A stretch of DNA of 64,000 nucleotides from Mycolicibacterium sp. GF69 (GTDB taxonomy: Bacteria > Actinomycetota > Actinomycetes > Mycobacteriales > Mycobacteriaceae). Made by a program: the position numbers and the translations under genes. The DNA is taken from the NCBI RefSeq assembly GCF_003284965.1, contig NZ_QMEW01000003.1, positions 166,188-230,187 of the forward strand. Reading direction: 5' to 3'. The notes beneath the pieces were generated by a model. It saw only the letters and a list, made by a program, of their open reading frames with translations, was not told the DNA's origin and searched no databases. The number at the start of each line of letters is the position of its first letter. Position 1 is the stretch's first letter. Positions 9,137-18,954 of this stretch are shown in pieces.

Positions 9137-9963
9137 TGCGACGGTTGACCTTCCTGTTGCGCCCCTCGTGGCTGGCGCTGTTCGTCGTGGTGGCCGCGTT
9201 CGCGTATCTGTCGTTGACCGTCCTGGCGCCGTGGCAGCTGGGCAAAAACACCAAGACCTCGCGGGAGAATGCACAGATCACGCACTCGTTGACCGCCGAG
9301 CCGGTGCCTGTGACGTCGCTGCTGGGAGACCAGGATGCGGCGGCACCGGACGACCAGTGGCGGCGCGTGACCGCGAGCGGGCGCTATCTGCCCCAAGGCC
9401 AGGTGCTCGCGCGGCTGCGGATGGTCGAGGGTGAACCCGCCTTCCAGGTGCTGGTGCCGTTCGCGGTCGACGGCGGCCCGACCGTCCTGGTCGACCGCGG
9501 ATATGTCCGGCCGGTACAGGCATCGGGGGTGCCCGAGATCCCGCAGGTACCGGACGGAACGGTGACCATCGCCGCGCGGCTACGGGACTCCGAGGGGCTG
9601 GCGCAAGGCAAGGAGCCGTTCCGGCAGGACGGTATCCAGCAGGTGTACTCCATCAACACCGAGCAGATCTCGACCATCACCGGTATTCCGCTGGCGGGTT
9701 CGTACCTGCAGTTGGAGGCCGACCAGCCGGGCGGTCTCGGGGTGATTCCGTTACCGCATCTCGACGCTGGACCGTTCCTGTCGTACGGCATCCAGTGGAT
9801 CGCGTTCGGCATCATCGCCCCGATCGGGTTGGGCTACTTCATCTATGCCGAGGTGCGGCAGCGCAGGCGGGAGAAGGCCGCGCGGGATGCGGCGCATAGT
9901 GCGCCCGAGGTTCCGCTCACGGCGGAGGACAAACTCGCCGACCGCTACGGCCGACGGCGCTGA
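9136..9963 (+). CDS. SURF1-family cytochrome oxidase assembly protein
   Basis: This 275-aa membrane protein has one transmembrane helix near the N-terminus (SWLALFVVVAAFAYLSLTVLA), followed by the SURF1 signature APWQLGKN. A second helix is near residues 218-238 (YGIQWIAFGIIAPIGLGYFI). The periplasmic domain between them contains GRYLPQGQVLARLR and PTVLVDRGYVRP, which are SURF1 family motifs. SURF1 proteins assist heme a insertion into cytochrome c oxidase. The C-terminal 47 bases overlap the convergent cobD gene. Translation is probably coupled to ptpA. Confidence 0.93.
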   Translation: MRRLTFLLRPSWLALFVVVAAFAYLSLTVLAPWQLGKNTKTSRENAQITHSLTAEPVPVTSLLGDQDAAAPDDQWRRVTASGRYLPQGQVLARLRMVEGEPAFQVLVPFAVDGGPTVLVDRGYVRPVQASGVPEIPQVPDGTVTIAARLRDSEGLAQGKEPFRQDGIQQVYSINTEQISTITGIPLAGSYLQLEADQPGGLGVIPLPHLDAGPFLSYGIQWIAFGIIAPIGLGYFIYAEVRQRRREKAARDAAHSAPEVPLTAEDKLADRYGRRR

Positions 9964-10900
9964 GCGCGACGGCCCCGGCGGCGGCCCCGACCGCGGCGAG
10001 CTGAACCGCGCGCGACAATCGGACGGCCCGCCGCAGATCGGTCACCTGCGGCGGTGGACCGTCGCCCAGGGTGGGCCGGATCTCCAGTTGGTGGGCATAT
10101 TGCGTTGAGCCGCCGAGTCGCACCCCCAACGCACCCGCGAACGCGGCCTCGGCGACGCCGGCGTTCGGACTGGGATGACGGCGCGCGTCGCGGGCCCATG
10201 CGCGGAGGGCCCCGACGGACGAGCCGCCCACCAGGGGGGCGCAGGAGGCCACCAGCACCGCGGTGACACGGGCGGCAACGTAATTCGCGAAATCGTCGAA
10301 ACGCGCGGCCGCCCAACCGAACCGGATATAGCGCGGTGTCCGGTGGCCGATCATCGCGTCGAGGGTGTTCGCCCCGCGGTACACCAGCACCGCGGGAATC
10401 CCGCCGGCGGCGGCGCACAGCAGCGGCGCAACGTGCGCGTCGGAAGTGTTCTCCGCGACCGACTCCAGCGCGGCTCGGACAAGGCCGGCCTCGTCGAGCA
10501 CTGAGGGGTCGCGCCCGCACAGCGACGGCAGCAGTCGGCGGGCGCCGTCGACGTCACCGCGGTCCAGGCGCCGGGCCATCTGGTTCCCGGTGCGGGCCAG
10601 CGAGGTCCCGCCCAACGCGACGAACACGGCCGCCGCCGTGGTGCCCGCGGCCACGACGGTCCCCCGGCGCGCGGCGGCCCGCTCCGCGCTCGCCCCGAGC
10701 ACCGCCAGCGCACCGAGCAGCAACCCGGTGTGCGCTGCCCCCGCCGACCGCGTGTCGGAGTAAGTGCGCTGCTCCAAAACCGCTGCGGTGCTACCGAACA
10801 TCGCCACCGGGTGACCGCGTCGTGGGTCGCCGAACAGCGCGTCGGCGACGCAGCCGGCCGCGATCCCGGCGACGCGCTGGCGTGCGGTCGGCGCAAACAC
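9917..10900 (-). CDS. cobD: Adenosylcobinamide-phosphate synthase CobD (CbiB)
   Basis: This 327-aa polytopic membrane protein begins [21 protein letters not shown], the CobD/CbiB start signature. It also contains [43 protein letters not shown] and [20 protein letters not shown], all conserved in the family. It joins aminopropanol (phosphate) to adenosylcobyrate to form cobinamide (phosphate). With cobC nearby it marks a retained part of aerobic B12 synthesis. It converges on SURF1 with a 47-base coding overlap. Confidence 0.95.
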   Translation of the reverse strand: MFAPTARQRVAGIAAGCVADALFGDPRRGHPVAMFGSTAAVLEQRTYSDTRSAGAAHTGLLLGALAVLGASAERAAARRGTVVAAGTTAAAVFVALGGTSLARTGNQMARRLDRGDVDGARRLLPSLCGRDPSVLDEAGLVRAALESVAENTSDAHVAPLLCAAAGGIPAVLVYRGANTLDAMIGHRTPRYIRFGWAAARFDDFANYVAARVTAVLVASCAPLVGGSSVGALRAWARDARRHPSPNAGVAEAAFAGALGVRLGGSTQYAHQLEIRPTLGDGPPPQVTDLRRAVRLSRAVQLAAVGAAAGAVALSAVGRSGRRVCPPP

Positions 10901-10936
10901 TTCGCGAGCGTCTCACAAGGTGATCTACTCGGGTAC

Positions 10937-11764
10937 ATGAGGTTCGGTCCACCGCGTCGGCCGAGGCGGGTCGTCGATCTACTCAATCCCGCGGCTGCGC
11001 TGGCACCGGCGGCGAACGTGATCATGCAACTGGCGACGCCAGGGGTCGGCTACGGCGTGTTGGAGAGCCCGGTCGACAGCGGCAACGTCTACAAGCATCC
11101 CTTCAAGCGGGCGCGCACCACCGGAACGTATCTGGCCGTGGCGACCATGGGCACCGAGGCCGACCGCGAATTGATCCGCGCCGAAATCGATCGCGTGCAC
11201 GCGCTGGTTCGGTCCACCCCGTCCAGCCCGGTGTCGTACCGGGCGTTCGACCCGCGCCTGCAGCTCTGGGTGGCCGCCTGCCTGTACCGCTACTACGTCG
11301 ACCAGCACGAGTTCCTCTACGGGCCGCTCGACGACGAGGCCGCCGATGCGATCTACCTCGACGCCCAAAAGCTGGGCACCACGCTGCAGGTGCGAGAGGA
11401 CATGTGGCCGCCGGACCGCACTGCGTTCGACGAATACTGGAAACGCGCACTGGACGAACTGCGCATCGACGAACCCGTTCGCGAGCATCTGCACGGGGTG
11501 GCCGCGATGGCCTTCCTGCCCGCTCCGCTGCGCCTGCTCGCAGGGCCGTTCAACCTGTTCGCGACGACGGGGTTCCTGCCGCCGGAGTTTCGCGAACTCA
11601 TGAGGTTGCCGTGGTCGGGACGTCAGCAGCGCCGGTTCGAGATGTTGTTGACGGCGCTGCGGCTCGCCGACCGGGTGATCCCGCGCGACGCCTGGCTTCT
11701 GGGCTACCGGCTGTACTTGTGGGACATGCGGGCCCGGGCACGCTTCGGCAAGCGAGTCGTGTGA
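10937..11764 (+). CDS. MpaB-like oxygenase (DUF2236), Rv2237-like
   Basis: The 275-aa protein starts at ATG 10937 and carries the DUF2236 pattern: an N-terminal [19 protein letters not shown], then the conserved His and Lys segment, [20 protein letters not shown], and [22 protein letters not shown]2236 is now described as the MpaB/latex-clearing-protein-like fold, a heme-dependent oxygenase or cyclase family. The substrate in mycobacteria is unknown. It is divergent from cobD with a 36-base gap. A longer in-frame start exists upstream but would overlap cobD. Confidence 0.85.
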   Translation: MRFGPPRRPRRVVDLLNPAAALAPAANVIMQLATPGVGYGVLESPVDSGNVYKHPFKRARTTGTYLAVATMGTEADRELIRAEIDRVHALVRSTPSSPVSYRAFDPRLQLWVAACLYRYYVDQHEFLYGPLDDEAADAIYLDAQKLGTTLQVREDMWPPDRTAFDEYWKRALDELRIDEPVREHLHGVAAMAFLPAPLRLLAGPFNLFATTGFLPPEFRELMRLPWSGRQQRRFEMLLTALRLADRVIPRDAWLLGYRLYLWDMRARARFGKRVV

Positions 11765-11765
11765 G

Positions 11766-11837
11766 TGGGCGCGGACGGTATCGAACCGCCGACCGCTGGT
11801 GTGTAAAACCAGAGCTCTACCACTGAGCTACGCGCCC
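11766..11837 (-). tRNA. tRNA-Val (anticodon TAC)
   Basis: On the minus strand a full cloverleaf can be drawn. The acceptor GGGCGCG pairs with CGCGCCC and the D arm contains AGCTCAGTGGTAGAGCT. The anticodon stem CTGGT/ACCAG encloses loop TTTACAC, so the anticodon is TAC, which reads GTA valine codons. The T arm holds GGTTCGATACC. The CCA end is not encoded. It sits between the MpaB-like gene and ahpE, as in M. tuberculosis. Confidence 0.96.
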
Positions 11838-11882
11838 CTGCAGAGGCAAGCTACACGGCGATGACCTGCGACGGGAAATCCG

Positions 11883-12347
11883 TCAGCCGGCGCGCAGGGC
11901 CCTCAGCGCATCCGTCCACAGCGCCTGATCTCGGGCCTCCCCGGGCTCCTTCATCTCGGCGAACCGGACGATTCCCGCGCGGTCAACGACGAAAGTGCCG
12001 CGGTTGGCGATGCCGGCGTTCTCGTTGAAAACCCCGTACGCCGACGCCACGGCACCGTGCGGCCAAAAATCCGAAAGCACCGGGAACGTAAACCCGCTCT
12101 GCGTGGCCCAGATCTTGTGCGTGGGCGGCGGTCCCACGGAGATCGCCAGCGTCGCGGTGTCGTCGTTCTCGTACTCAGGCAGCCGGTCGCGGATCTCGTC
12201 GAGTTCGCCCTGACAGATACCGGTGAACGCCAGCGGGAAGAACACCAGCAGCACGTTCTTGGCCCCCCGCAAATCGCTCAGCGTCACGGGCTGGCCGTTC
12301 TGATCCTTGAGCGTGAAGTCCGGTGCCTCGGTACCGACCTCGATCAC
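11883..12347 (-). CDS. ahpE: One-cysteine peroxiredoxin AhpE
   Basis: The 154-aa thioredoxin-fold protein has the peroxidatic motif PLAFTGICQGEL with Cys45, plus the conserved Thr42 and a later Arg in FVVDRAGIVRF. There is no obvious resolving cysteine, as in M. tuberculosis AhpE (Rv2238c). That enzyme reduces peroxides and peroxynitrite and is recycled by mycothiol/mycoredoxin-1. Start GTG 12347 overlaps the stop of the DUF3052 gene as GTGA, so the two are translationally coupled. Confidence 0.96.
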   Translation of the reverse strand: MIEVGTEAPDFTLKDQNGQPVTLSDLRGAKNVLLVFFPLAFTGICQGELDEIRDRLPEYENDDTATLAISVGPPPTHKIWATQSGFTFPVLSDFWPHGAVASAYGVFNENAGIANRGTFVVDRAGIVRFAEMKEPGEARDQALWTDALRALRAG

Positions 12348-12772
12348 GAGCGCCTCCCCGCCGCCTTGCTCTTCGGTTGCACCAGCCGGCTGGCGATCCA
12401 GTCGCCGAGGTTGGCCGAAGAGGTCTGCATCAACCCCGCCGTGGGCGCCGACTCGGCGATCTCGGCCGGCTGAACGTGTCCGGGCTTGCCCGTCTTCGGG
12501 GTGACCACCCAGATCACACCGTCGTCGGCCAGCGGCGTGATGGCGTCCATGAGCCTATCGACCAGGTCCCCGTCGTCGTCGCGCCACCACAGCAGCACCA
12601 CGTCGATGACCTCGTCGGCGTCCTCGTCGAGCAGCTCGCTCCCGCACGCTTCCTCGACGTCGGCTCGGATGTCGTCGTCGACGTCGTCGTCCCAGCCCAG
12701 TTCCTGTACAACCTGATCTTTTTGGATGCCCAGTCTGTGGGCGTAGTTCGGGGCGTCATCCGCCGCGACCAC
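12344..12772 (-). CDS. DUF3052 family protein (Rv2239c-like)
   Basis: The 142-aa acidic protein begins AADDAPNYAHRLGIQKDQVV and contains VLLWWRDDDGDLVDRLMDA and DGVIWVVTPKTGKPGHVQP, which are DUF3052 hallmarks. GTG 12772 is chosen as start because AAGGAGG lies just upstream; the open frame continues 50 codons further but without family similarity. The function is unknown. It is a strictly actinobacterial family, usually next to ahpE, so a link to redox defence is only inferred from context. Confidence 0.88.
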   Translation of the reverse strand: MVAADDAPNYAHRLGIQKDQVVQELGWDDDVDDDIRADVEEACGSELLDEDADEVIDVVLLWWRDDDGDLVDRLMDAITPLADDGVIWVVTPKTGKPGHVQPAEIAESAPTAGLMQTSSANLGDWIASRLVQPKSKAAGRRS

Positions 12773-12918
12773 CGTCGGTCCTCCTTCAGCCGGCTCGGGC
12801 GCACGTTGCGCCCGGCATGTCTTGGGGCAATTCCTTGGGCCCTGTGTCGGGCCTATCGTCGCACGAAGGGGTGCGCCCGCACGCCACTGGCGACAAGGTT
12901 GGTCAAATATCCGGTTTC

Positions 12919-13494
12919 TCAATAATGGGCGTCACAAAGGTTGAGCGCGGTCGTTTTGGTGTCGTTCAGCTTGCTGATCGCCGCGTTGAACTCGTCCGGG
13001 CCGTAGTTTCCAGCGATCGCGGTCGCCACCCCCCTGGCGGCGTCGACCCAGCCGTTGAGCGCATCCCTGAGCTCGGGAGCCAGCGGGGCGGAGATACTGC
13101 GCGCGACCTGGTCGGCACTGTGGTTCAGGGCGTCGATCGCCGGCCCCGCCTTGGCCGGCACGTCGGAGGCGTTCTGGTTGAACGCGTCGACGTAGGCGTT
13201 GACCGCGGTGATGGCCTCGACGCTGCTGGAGCTCAGCGTCTCGCACGAGGAGTGGATCGCCTCCTTGGTGATCGAGGACTGGCGTTCCGACTCGCGGGCG
13301 CTGGAACTGGCGGCCGACTCCACCAGCGATGCCGACACCGACGCCCGGTACACCGGCGCCTCGGCGGTGTCCACCTGCGCAGAGCCCTCGGTGACGCTGC
13401 TGCAACCGACGACGACCATCGCCGCGGCCGCCGAGATCCCGATGACCAATGCACCGATCCGCAGCGGTTTTTGCACCAGCGCACCGATCAACAC
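12919..13494 (-). CDS. Putative lipoprotein, Ser/Ala-rich (Rv2240c-like position)
   Basis: This 191-aa protein has an N-terminal hydrophobic segment (IGALVIGISAAAAMVVVGCSS) ending in a plausible lipobox with Cys at about residue 31. The mature part is Ser/Ala-rich and helical (VESAASSSARESERQSSITK). Two further cysteines, in SSCETL and in the C-terminal NLCDAHY, could form a disulphide. No enzyme motif is visible. It is divergent from aceE across a 175-base gap that must hold both promoters. The function is unknown. Confidence 0.72.
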   Translation of the reverse strand: MLIGALVQKPLRIGALVIGISAAAAMVVVGCSSVTEGSAQVDTAEAPVYRASVSASLVESAASSSARESERQSSITKEAIHSSCETLSSSSVEAITAVNAYVDAFNQNASDVPAKAGPAIDALNHSADQVARSISAPLAPELRDALNGWVDAARGVATAIAGNYGPDEFNAAISKLNDTKTTALNLCDAHY

Positions 13495-13669
13495 GGCTGC
13501 AGACGTTACCGGGTCGCTGCAGGGATCGCCGGATCATCCAGTCCCCAACCCCGCCGGTGCGTGTGGGGCAGGATTGGAGAAGGATGGAATCCGTCGCCCA
13601 CGCGAGGAGCGCAGAAAACATCTGCGGCGACGCGCGTGAGCACTTGAACCGCCTACCAAGGAGCGGAAG

Positions 13670-16459
13670 TTGACCACCGAGTTCGTGCGCCAGGACCTGG
13701 CCCAAAACTCCACCAACGCAGCTGAACACGACCGGGTACGGGTGATCCGCGAGGGCGTCGCCTCGTATCTACCCGATATCGACCCCGAAGAGACCAGCGA
13801 GTGGCTGGAATCATTCGACCAGCTGCTGGAACAGTCCGGCCCCGCGCGGGCACGCTATCTGCTGTTGCGCCTGCTGGAACGCTCCGGCGAGCAGCGAGTG
13901 GCCATCCCCGCGCTGACGTCGACGGACTACGTGAACTCCATCCCGACCGAGTTGGAACCGTGGTTCCCGGGCGACGAGGACGTCGAGCGTCGCTACCGGA
14001 CCTGGATCCGGTGGAACGCCGCGATCATGGTGCACCGCGCCCAGCGGCCGGGAGTCGGTGTGGGCGGCCACATTTCGACCTATGCGTCGTCTGCGGCCCT
14101 GTACGAAGTCGGCTTCAACCACTTCTTCCGCGGCAAGTCGCACCCCGGGGGTGGCGACCAGGTGTTCATTCAGGGCCACGCGTCGCCGGGCATCTATGCC
14201 CGGGCGTACCTGGAGGGCCGCCTGTCGGCCGACCAACTCGACGGCTTCCGCCAGGAACACAGCCATCCGGGCGGTGGGTTGCCGTCATATCCGCATCCGC
14301 GGTTGATGCCGGACTTCTGGGAGTTCCCCACGGTCTCGATGGGCCTGGGCCCGATGAACGCGATCTATCAGGCCCGGTTCAACCACTACCTGGACGACCG
14401 CGGCATCAAGGACACCTCCGACCAGCATGTGTGGGCGTTCCTCGGCGACGGTGAGATGGACGAGCCCGAAAGCCGCGGCCTGGCCCACGTCGCCGCGCTG
14501 GAAGGCCTGGACAACCTGACGTTCGTCGTCAACTGCAACCTGCAACGTCTCGACGGGCCGGTGCGCGGCAACGGCAAAATCATCCAGGAACTCGAGTCGT
14601 TCTTCCGCGGGGCGGGCTGGAACGTCATCAAGGTGGTGTGGGGCCGGGAGTGGGACGCCCTGTTGCACGCCGACCGGGACGGCGCGCTGGTCAACCTGAT
14701 GAATACGACGCCTGATGGTGACTACCAGACCTACAAGGCCAACGACGGCGCCTACGTGCGCGACCACTTCTTCGGCCGCGATCCCCGAACCAAGGCGCTG
14801 GTCGAGAAGATGTCCGACTCCGAGATCTGGAACCTCAAGCGCGGCGGCCACGACTACCGCAAGGTCTACGCCGCCTACCGTGCCGCCATCGAGCACAAGG
14901 GCCAGCCGACGGTGATCCTGGCCAAGACGATCAAGGGCTACTCGCTGGGTGCTCACTTCCAGGGCCGCAACGCGACTCACCAGATGAAAAAGCTTGCGCT
15001 CGAAGACCTCAAGTACTTCCGCGATGCGCAGCGCATCCCGATCAGCGACGCCCAGCTCGAGGAGAACCCCTACCTGCCGCCGTACTACCACCCCGGTCCG
15101 GAGGCGGCCGAGATCCGCTACATGCTCGACCGCAGGCGTGCGCTCGGCGGCTTCCTGCCCGAGCGTCGCACCAAGAGCAAGGCGCTCACGCTACCCGGCC
15201 GCGATACCTACAAGGCGCTGAAGAAGGGGTCGGGCAAACAGGAGGTGGCCACGACGATGGCCACGGTGCGAACGTTCAAAGAGTTGTTGCGGGACAAGGA
15301 AATCGGCTGGCGCATCGTCCCGATCATCCCGGACGAGGCCCGCACGTTCGGGATGGACTCGTGGTTCCCCAACCTCAAGATCTACAACCGCAACGGTCAG
15401 CTCTACACCTCGGTCGACGCCGAACTGATGCTGGCCTACAAGGAATCCGAAGTCGGTCAGATCCTGCACGAGGGCATCAACGAGGCGGGTTCGTCGGGCA
15501 GCTTCATCGCCGCGGGCACGTCGTATTCGACGCACAACGTACCGATGATCCCGGTCTACATCTTCTACTCGATGTTCGGGTTCCAGCGCACCGGCGACAA
15601 CCTGTGGGCGGCCGCCGACCAGATGACGCGCGGCTTCCTCCTGGGCGCCACCGCGGGGCGCACCACGCTGGTCGGTGAGGGCTTACAGCACGCCGACGGG
15701 CACTCGCTGCTGCTCGCCGCGAGCAACCCCGCGGTCGTGGCCTACGACCCGGCGTTCGCCTACGAGATCGCCTACATCATCGAAAGCGGACTACACCGGA
15801 TGTACGGCGAGAACCCCGAGAACGTGTACTTCTATCTGACGATCTACAACGAGCCCTACGTCCAGCCGCCCGAGCCCGAGGGGCTCGACGTCGAGGGCCT
15901 GCTACGCGGTATCTATCGCTACCGGCCCGCTCCGGAGAAGCGGGCCAACACGGCGCAGATCCTGGTGTCGGGTGTGGCCATGCCCTCGGCGCTCAAAGCG
16001 GCCGATTTGCTCGCCGACGAATGGGACGTCGCCGCCGACGTCTGGTCGGTGACCAGCTGGGGTGAACTCAACCGCGACGGCGTCGAGATCGAAAAGCAGC
16101 GGCTGCGTCATCCAGACCGGCCCGCGGGCACGCCCTACATCACCAAGGTGCTCGCCGACGCCGCAGGTCCGGTGATCGCGGTGTCGGACTGGATGCGTGG
16201 GGTGTCCGAGCAGATCCGGGCCTGGGTGCCCGGCACCTACATCACGTTGGGCACCGACGGGTTCGGCTTCTCCGACACGCGGCCGGCTGCTCGGCGCTAC
16301 TACAACACCGACGCCGAGTCGATCGCGGTTGCGGTGCTGGAGGGCCTGGCCCGTGACGGCAACATCGACCAGTCGGTCGCGGTCGAAGCGGCGGCCAAGT
16401 ACGAGATCGATGATGTGCTGGCTGCGCCAGAGCAGACGTCGGACCCCGGAGTGGCTTAG
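13670..16459 (+). CDS. aceE: Pyruvate dehydrogenase E1 component, homodimeric type
   Basis: The 929-aa protein matches the homodimeric AceE family along its length. The thiamine diphosphate motif is [12 protein letters not shown] with the later VVNCN, and an early active-site segment is [20 protein letters not shown]. The conserved [23 protein letters not shown] segment appears here as [20 protein letters not shown]. AceE decarboxylates pyruvate and passes the acetyl group to the E2 lipoyl domain, supplying acetyl-CoA. The start codon is TTG 13670, supported by AAGGAG six bases upstream. The gene stands alone, without E2 or E3 beside it, as is usual in mycobacteria. Confidence 0.98.
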   Translation: MTTEFVRQDLAQNSTNAAEHDRVRVIREGVASYLPDIDPEETSEWLESFDQLLEQSGPARARYLLLRLLERSGEQRVAIPALTSTDYVNSIPTELEPWFPGDEDVERRYRTWIRWNAAIMVHRAQRPGVGVGGHISTYASSAALYEVGFNHFFRGKSHPGGGDQVFIQGHASPGIYARAYLEGRLSADQLDGFRQEHSHPGGGLPSYPHPRLMPDFWEFPTVSMGLGPMNAIYQARFNHYLDDRGIKDTSDQHVWAFLGDGEMDEPESRGLAHVAALEGLDNLTFVVNCNLQRLDGPVRGNGKIIQELESFFRGAGWNVIKVVWGREWDALLHADRDGALVNLMNTTPDGDYQTYKANDGAYVRDHFFGRDPRTKALVEKMSDSEIWNLKRGGHDYRKVYAAYRAAIEHKGQPTVILAKTIKGYSLGAHFQGRNATHQMKKLALEDLKYFRDAQRIPISDAQLEENPYLPPYYHPGPEAAEIRYMLDRRRALGGFLPERRTKSKALTLPGRDTYKALKKGSGKQEVATTMATVRTFKELLRDKEIGWRIVPIIPDEARTFGMDSWFPNLKIYNRNGQLYTSVDAELMLAYKESEVGQILHEGINEAGSSGSFIAAGTSYSTHNVPMIPVYIFYSMFGFQRTGDNLWAAADQMTRGFLLGATAGRTTLVGEGLQHADGHSLLLAASNPAVVAYDPAFAYEIAYIIESGLHRMYGENPENVYFYLTIYNEPYVQPPEPEGLDVEGLLRGIYRYRPAPEKRANTAQILVSGVAMPSALKAADLLADEWDVAADVWSVTSWGELNRDGVEIEKQRLRHPDRPAGTPYITKVLADAAGPVIAVSDWMRGVSEQIRAWVPGTYITLGTDGFGFSDTRPAARRYYNTDAESIAVAVLEGLARDGNIDQSVAVEAAAKYEIDDVLAAPEQTSDPGVA

Positions 16460-16489
16460 GCCACGACATAGGACTGGGAGTGGCTTAGG
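16448..16489 (+). repeat. Direct repeat covering the aceE stop codon
   Basis: The 13-mer GGAGTGGCTTAGG occurs at 16448-16460, where it contains the aceE stop TAG (16457-16459), and again exactly at 16477-16489. The second copy lies in the non-coding region 29 bases downstream. The function is unknown; a local duplication is the simplest reading. Confidence 0.85.
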
Positions 16490-16495
16490 TGTTTT

Positions 16496-16558
16496 CGTTG
16501 ACTCTGCGCTCAGGGCGCATGGCACTCGCAGTTTCGAACCGTGGGCGCAGAGTGAACG
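16496..16558 (+). terminator. Stem-loop after aceE, possible terminator
   Basis: CGTTGACTCTGCGC at 16496-16509 pairs with GCGCAGAGTGAACG at 16545-16558, 13 of 14 positions, enclosing a 35-base loop. No T-run follows, which is common for mycobacterial hairpins. It lies between aceE and mabR and would separate the two transcripts. Confidence 0.5.
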
Positions 16559-16593
16559 GTTGAGGTAGCAGCACAGTTGGAGGTTTCCCCCAT

Positions 16594-16615
16594 TTTTGTG
16601 GCGTAGTCTTTATTG
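16594..16615 (+). promoter_or_regulatory. mabR promoter with MabR-like box; leaderless start
   Basis: TAGTCT at 16604-16609 fits a mycobacterial -10 (TANNNT) and lies 6 bases before ATG 16616, so the transcript could be leaderless. Directly upstream is TTTTGTGGCG at 16594-16603, nearly the same as TTTTGTGGGG in the palindrome before fabD. This suggests autoregulation by MabR. The sequences are seen; binding is inference. Confidence 0.45.
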
Positions 16616-17905
16616 ATGCCCGACAACCGGTTCGTGCCGCCGAAGTCGACGGTCGAAGTACTTGAGATCGTGCCCGATTCCGTGCTGCGCCGGTTGCAGC
16701 AGTACTCGGGCCGGCTGGCCACCGAAGCGGTACGGGCGATGGAGGAGCGCCTCCCGTTCTTCGCCGAACTCGAGGCCTCGCAGCGCTCCAGCGTGCAGTT
16801 GGTCGTGCAGACAGCGGTGGTCAACTTCGTCGAGTGGATGCGCGACCCGCAGAGCAACGTCAGCTACACCGCGCAGGCCTTCGAAGTCGTGCCGCAGGAT
16901 CTGCGCCGACGGATCGCATTGCGGCAGTCGGTCGAGATGGTGCGCATCACGATGGAGTTCTTCGAAGAGGTGGTGCCGTTGTTGGCCCGCAACGAAGAGC
17001 AGCTGACCGCGTTGACCGCGGGCATCCTGCGCTACAGCCGCGACCTGGCGTTCGCCGCGGCCAGCGCCTACGCCGACCAGGCTGAGGCGCGCGGGGCGTG
17101 GGACACCCGGATGGAGGCAAACGTCGTCGACGCCGTCGTGCGCGGCGACACCGGCCCGGAGCTGCAGTCGCAGGCGGCCGCGCTGAACTGGGACGCCACC
17201 GCGCCGGCCACCGTGATCGTCGGGCTGCCCCAGCCCGACCGAATGGATCTGGCCAGCGACGACGTACACGATGTAGTGCGTCGCCACGGGCGAGCGGCAC
17301 TGTCAGATGTGCACGGCACCTGGTTGGTCGCGATCGTGTCGGGTGCGCTTTCCCCGACCGACCGGTTTCTCACCGAGATGCTGACGGTGTTCGCCGACGG
17401 TCCGGTGGTGATCGGACCCACCGCCACCACGCTGGCGAGCGCACACCGCAGCGCCACCGAGGCCATCGCGGGGATGAACGCCGTGACCGGCTGGACAGGA
17501 GCACCACGGCCGGTGCCGGCGCGCGAGCTCCTGCCCGAACGAGCCCTGCTGGGTGACGTCACGGCGATCGCGGCGCTGGAAACGGAGGTGATGCGGCCGC
17601 TGGCCGACGCCGGCCCCGCACTGACCGAGACACTCGACGCCTATCTGGACTCCGGCGGTGCGGTCGAAGCCTGCGCGCGCAAATTGTTCGTTCATCCAAA
17701 TACCGTCCGCTACCGGCTCAGGCGGATCGCCGACTTCACTGGTCGCGATCCCATGCTTCCGCGCGACGCCTATGTGTTGCGGGTGGCGGTCACCGTCGGC
17801 CGGCTGGGCCGGCAACCGTACCAGTCGAGCACAGCAAACAAGATCAATTCGGCCCGTCCTGCGCTCCGACCAGTGACGCCGGATACACAGCAGGCCGGCG
17901 GCTAG
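16616..17905 (+). CDS. mabR: MabR, PucR/CdaR-family regulator of the FAS-II operon
   Basis: The 429-aa protein has an N-terminal helical region, a central GGDEF-like CdaR domain (about residues 170-290) and a C-terminal PucR helix-turn-helix with LFVHPNTVRYRLRRIADFTG near residue 360. In M. tuberculosis the gene at this position (Rv2242) is MabR, which binds the fabD promoter and controls mycolate synthesis. Position immediately before fabD and the domain order make orthology strong. ATG 16616 is preferred over TTG 16613. A palindrome in the 125-base gap to fabD is the likely target. Confidence 0.94.
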   Translation: MPDNRFVPPKSTVEVLEIVPDSVLRRLQQYSGRLATEAVRAMEERLPFFAELEASQRSSVQLVVQTAVVNFVEWMRDPQSNVSYTAQAFEVVPQDLRRRIALRQSVEMVRITMEFFEEVVPLLARNEEQLTALTAGILRYSRDLAFAAASAYADQAEARGAWDTRMEANVVDAVVRGDTGPELQSQAAALNWDATAPATVIVGLPQPDRMDLASDDVHDVVRRHGRAALSDVHGTWLVAIVSGALSPTDRFLTEMLTVFADGPVVIGPTATTLASAHRSATEAIAGMNAVTGWTGAPRPVPARELLPERALLGDVTAIAALETEVMRPLADAGPALTETLDAYLDSGGAVEACARKLFVHPNTVRYRLRRIADFTGRDPMLPRDAYVLRVAVTVGRLGRQPYQSSTANKINSARPALRPVTPDTQQAGG

Positions 17906-17943
17906 ATCGCAGGCAGATATCGGTAGAGTCGCATCACAGGTGG

Positions 17944-17964
17944 TTTTGTGGGGTCTCTACAAAA
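17944..17964 (+). promoter_or_regulatory. Probable MabR operator in the fabD promoter
   Basis: A perfect 6-base inverted repeat TTTTGT-N9-ACAAAA lies at 17944-17964 between mabR and fabD. CATAAT at 17980-17985 is a candidate -10, so the right arm would overlap the -35 position. MabR is known to bind this intergenic region in other mycobacteria; matching it to this exact palindrome is inference from position and symmetry. Confidence 0.65.
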
Positions 17965-18030
17965 ACATAAGACGAGGTTCATAATCTCTTACACGGCGCA
18001 AACCCGTCTTCACAGTGTTCTCTTAAATAC

Positions 18031-18954
18031 GTGCCTCAAACAGCCGTTGCACTTCTTGCGCCCGGACAGGGCTCCCAGACCCCCGGCATGCTCGCCGCGT
18101 GGCTGGAGCTGCCCGGTGCTGCCGAGCGACTCGCAGCCTGGTCGCAGATCAGCGGACTGGATCTCGCCCGGTTGGGCACCACGGCTTCCGCCGAGGAGAT
18201 CACCGACACCGCGGTGACCCAGCCGCTGGTCGTCGCAGCCACCCTGCTGGCTCACGAGGAGCTGACCCGGCGCGGTGTGCTTGCCGGCCGGCAGACGGTG
18301 GTCGCCGGCCACTCCGTCGGTGAGATCGCGGCGTACGCCGTCGCCGGCATCATCTCCGCCGACGATGCGGTCAAGCTGGCCGCCACCCGCGGCGCGGAGA
18401 TGGCCAAGGCCTGCGCGGTCGAACCGACCGGCATGGCAGCGGTGCTCGGCGGAGACGAAGCCGACGTGCTGGCGCGCCTCGAGGCGCTCGACCTGGTGCC
18501 GGCCAACCGCAACGCCGCGGGTCAGATCGTCGCCGCCGGTGCGGTCGCCGCACTGGACAAGCTGGTCGAGGATCCGCCGGAGAAGGCGCGAGTGCGCAAG
18601 CTGGCCACTGCGGGCGCTTTCCACACCCACTACATGGCCTCGGCGCTGAACGGTTACGCCGCCGCCGCCGACGGTGTCACCACCGCCGAGCCGAACACGA
18701 CCGTTCTGTCGAACGCCGACGGGCAGCCCGTGGCCTCGGCCTCCGACGCCATGAGCAAGCTGGTGGCGCAGATGACGCGTCCGGTGCGCTGGGATCTGTG
18801 CACCGACACCATGCGCCGGCTCGAGGTGACCGCGATCGTCGAGTTCCCGCCTGCCGGGACGCTCGCGGGCATCGCGAAAAGAGAACTTCGGGGGGTGCCG
18901 ACGCACGCCGTCAAGTCCCCCGCTGACCTGGACGGGCTCGCCGAACTCCCATAG
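18031..18954 (+). CDS. fabD: Malonyl-CoA:ACP transacylase FabD
   Basis: The 307-aa acyltransferase has the GQGSQ motif at residues 12-16 and the catalytic Ser95 in GHSVGEIAAYAV. The partner His lies in AGAFHTHYMASAL near residue 195. It moves malonyl from CoA to AcpM, the first committed step of FAS-II. The start GTG 18031 has no clear Shine-Dalgarno sequence. It is the first gene of the FAS-II operon, 125 bases after mabR, and is likely controlled by the palindrome at 17944-17964. Confidence 0.97.
   Translation: MPQTAVALLAPGQGSQTPGMLAAWLELPGAAERLAAWSQISGLDLARLGTTASAEEITDTAVTQPLVVAATLLAHEELTRRGVLAGRQTVVAGHSVGEIAAYAVAGIISADDAVKLAATRGAEMAKACAVEPTGMAAVLGGDEADVLARLEALDLVPANRNAAGQIVAAGAVAALDKLVEDPPEKARVRKLATAGAFHTHYMASALNGYAAAADGVTTAEPNTTVLSNADGQPVASASDAMSKLVAQMTRPVRWDLCTDTMRRLEVTAIVEFPPAGTLAGIAKRELRGVPTHAVKSPADLDGLAELP

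Noticed and set aside
6891..10900. Cobalamin riboswitch near cobC or cobD
   Set aside because: cobC starts only 55 bases from divergent ptkA, and cobD only 36 bases from the MpaB-like gene, which leaves no room for a B12 riboswitch leader; none of its conserved boxes was seen.
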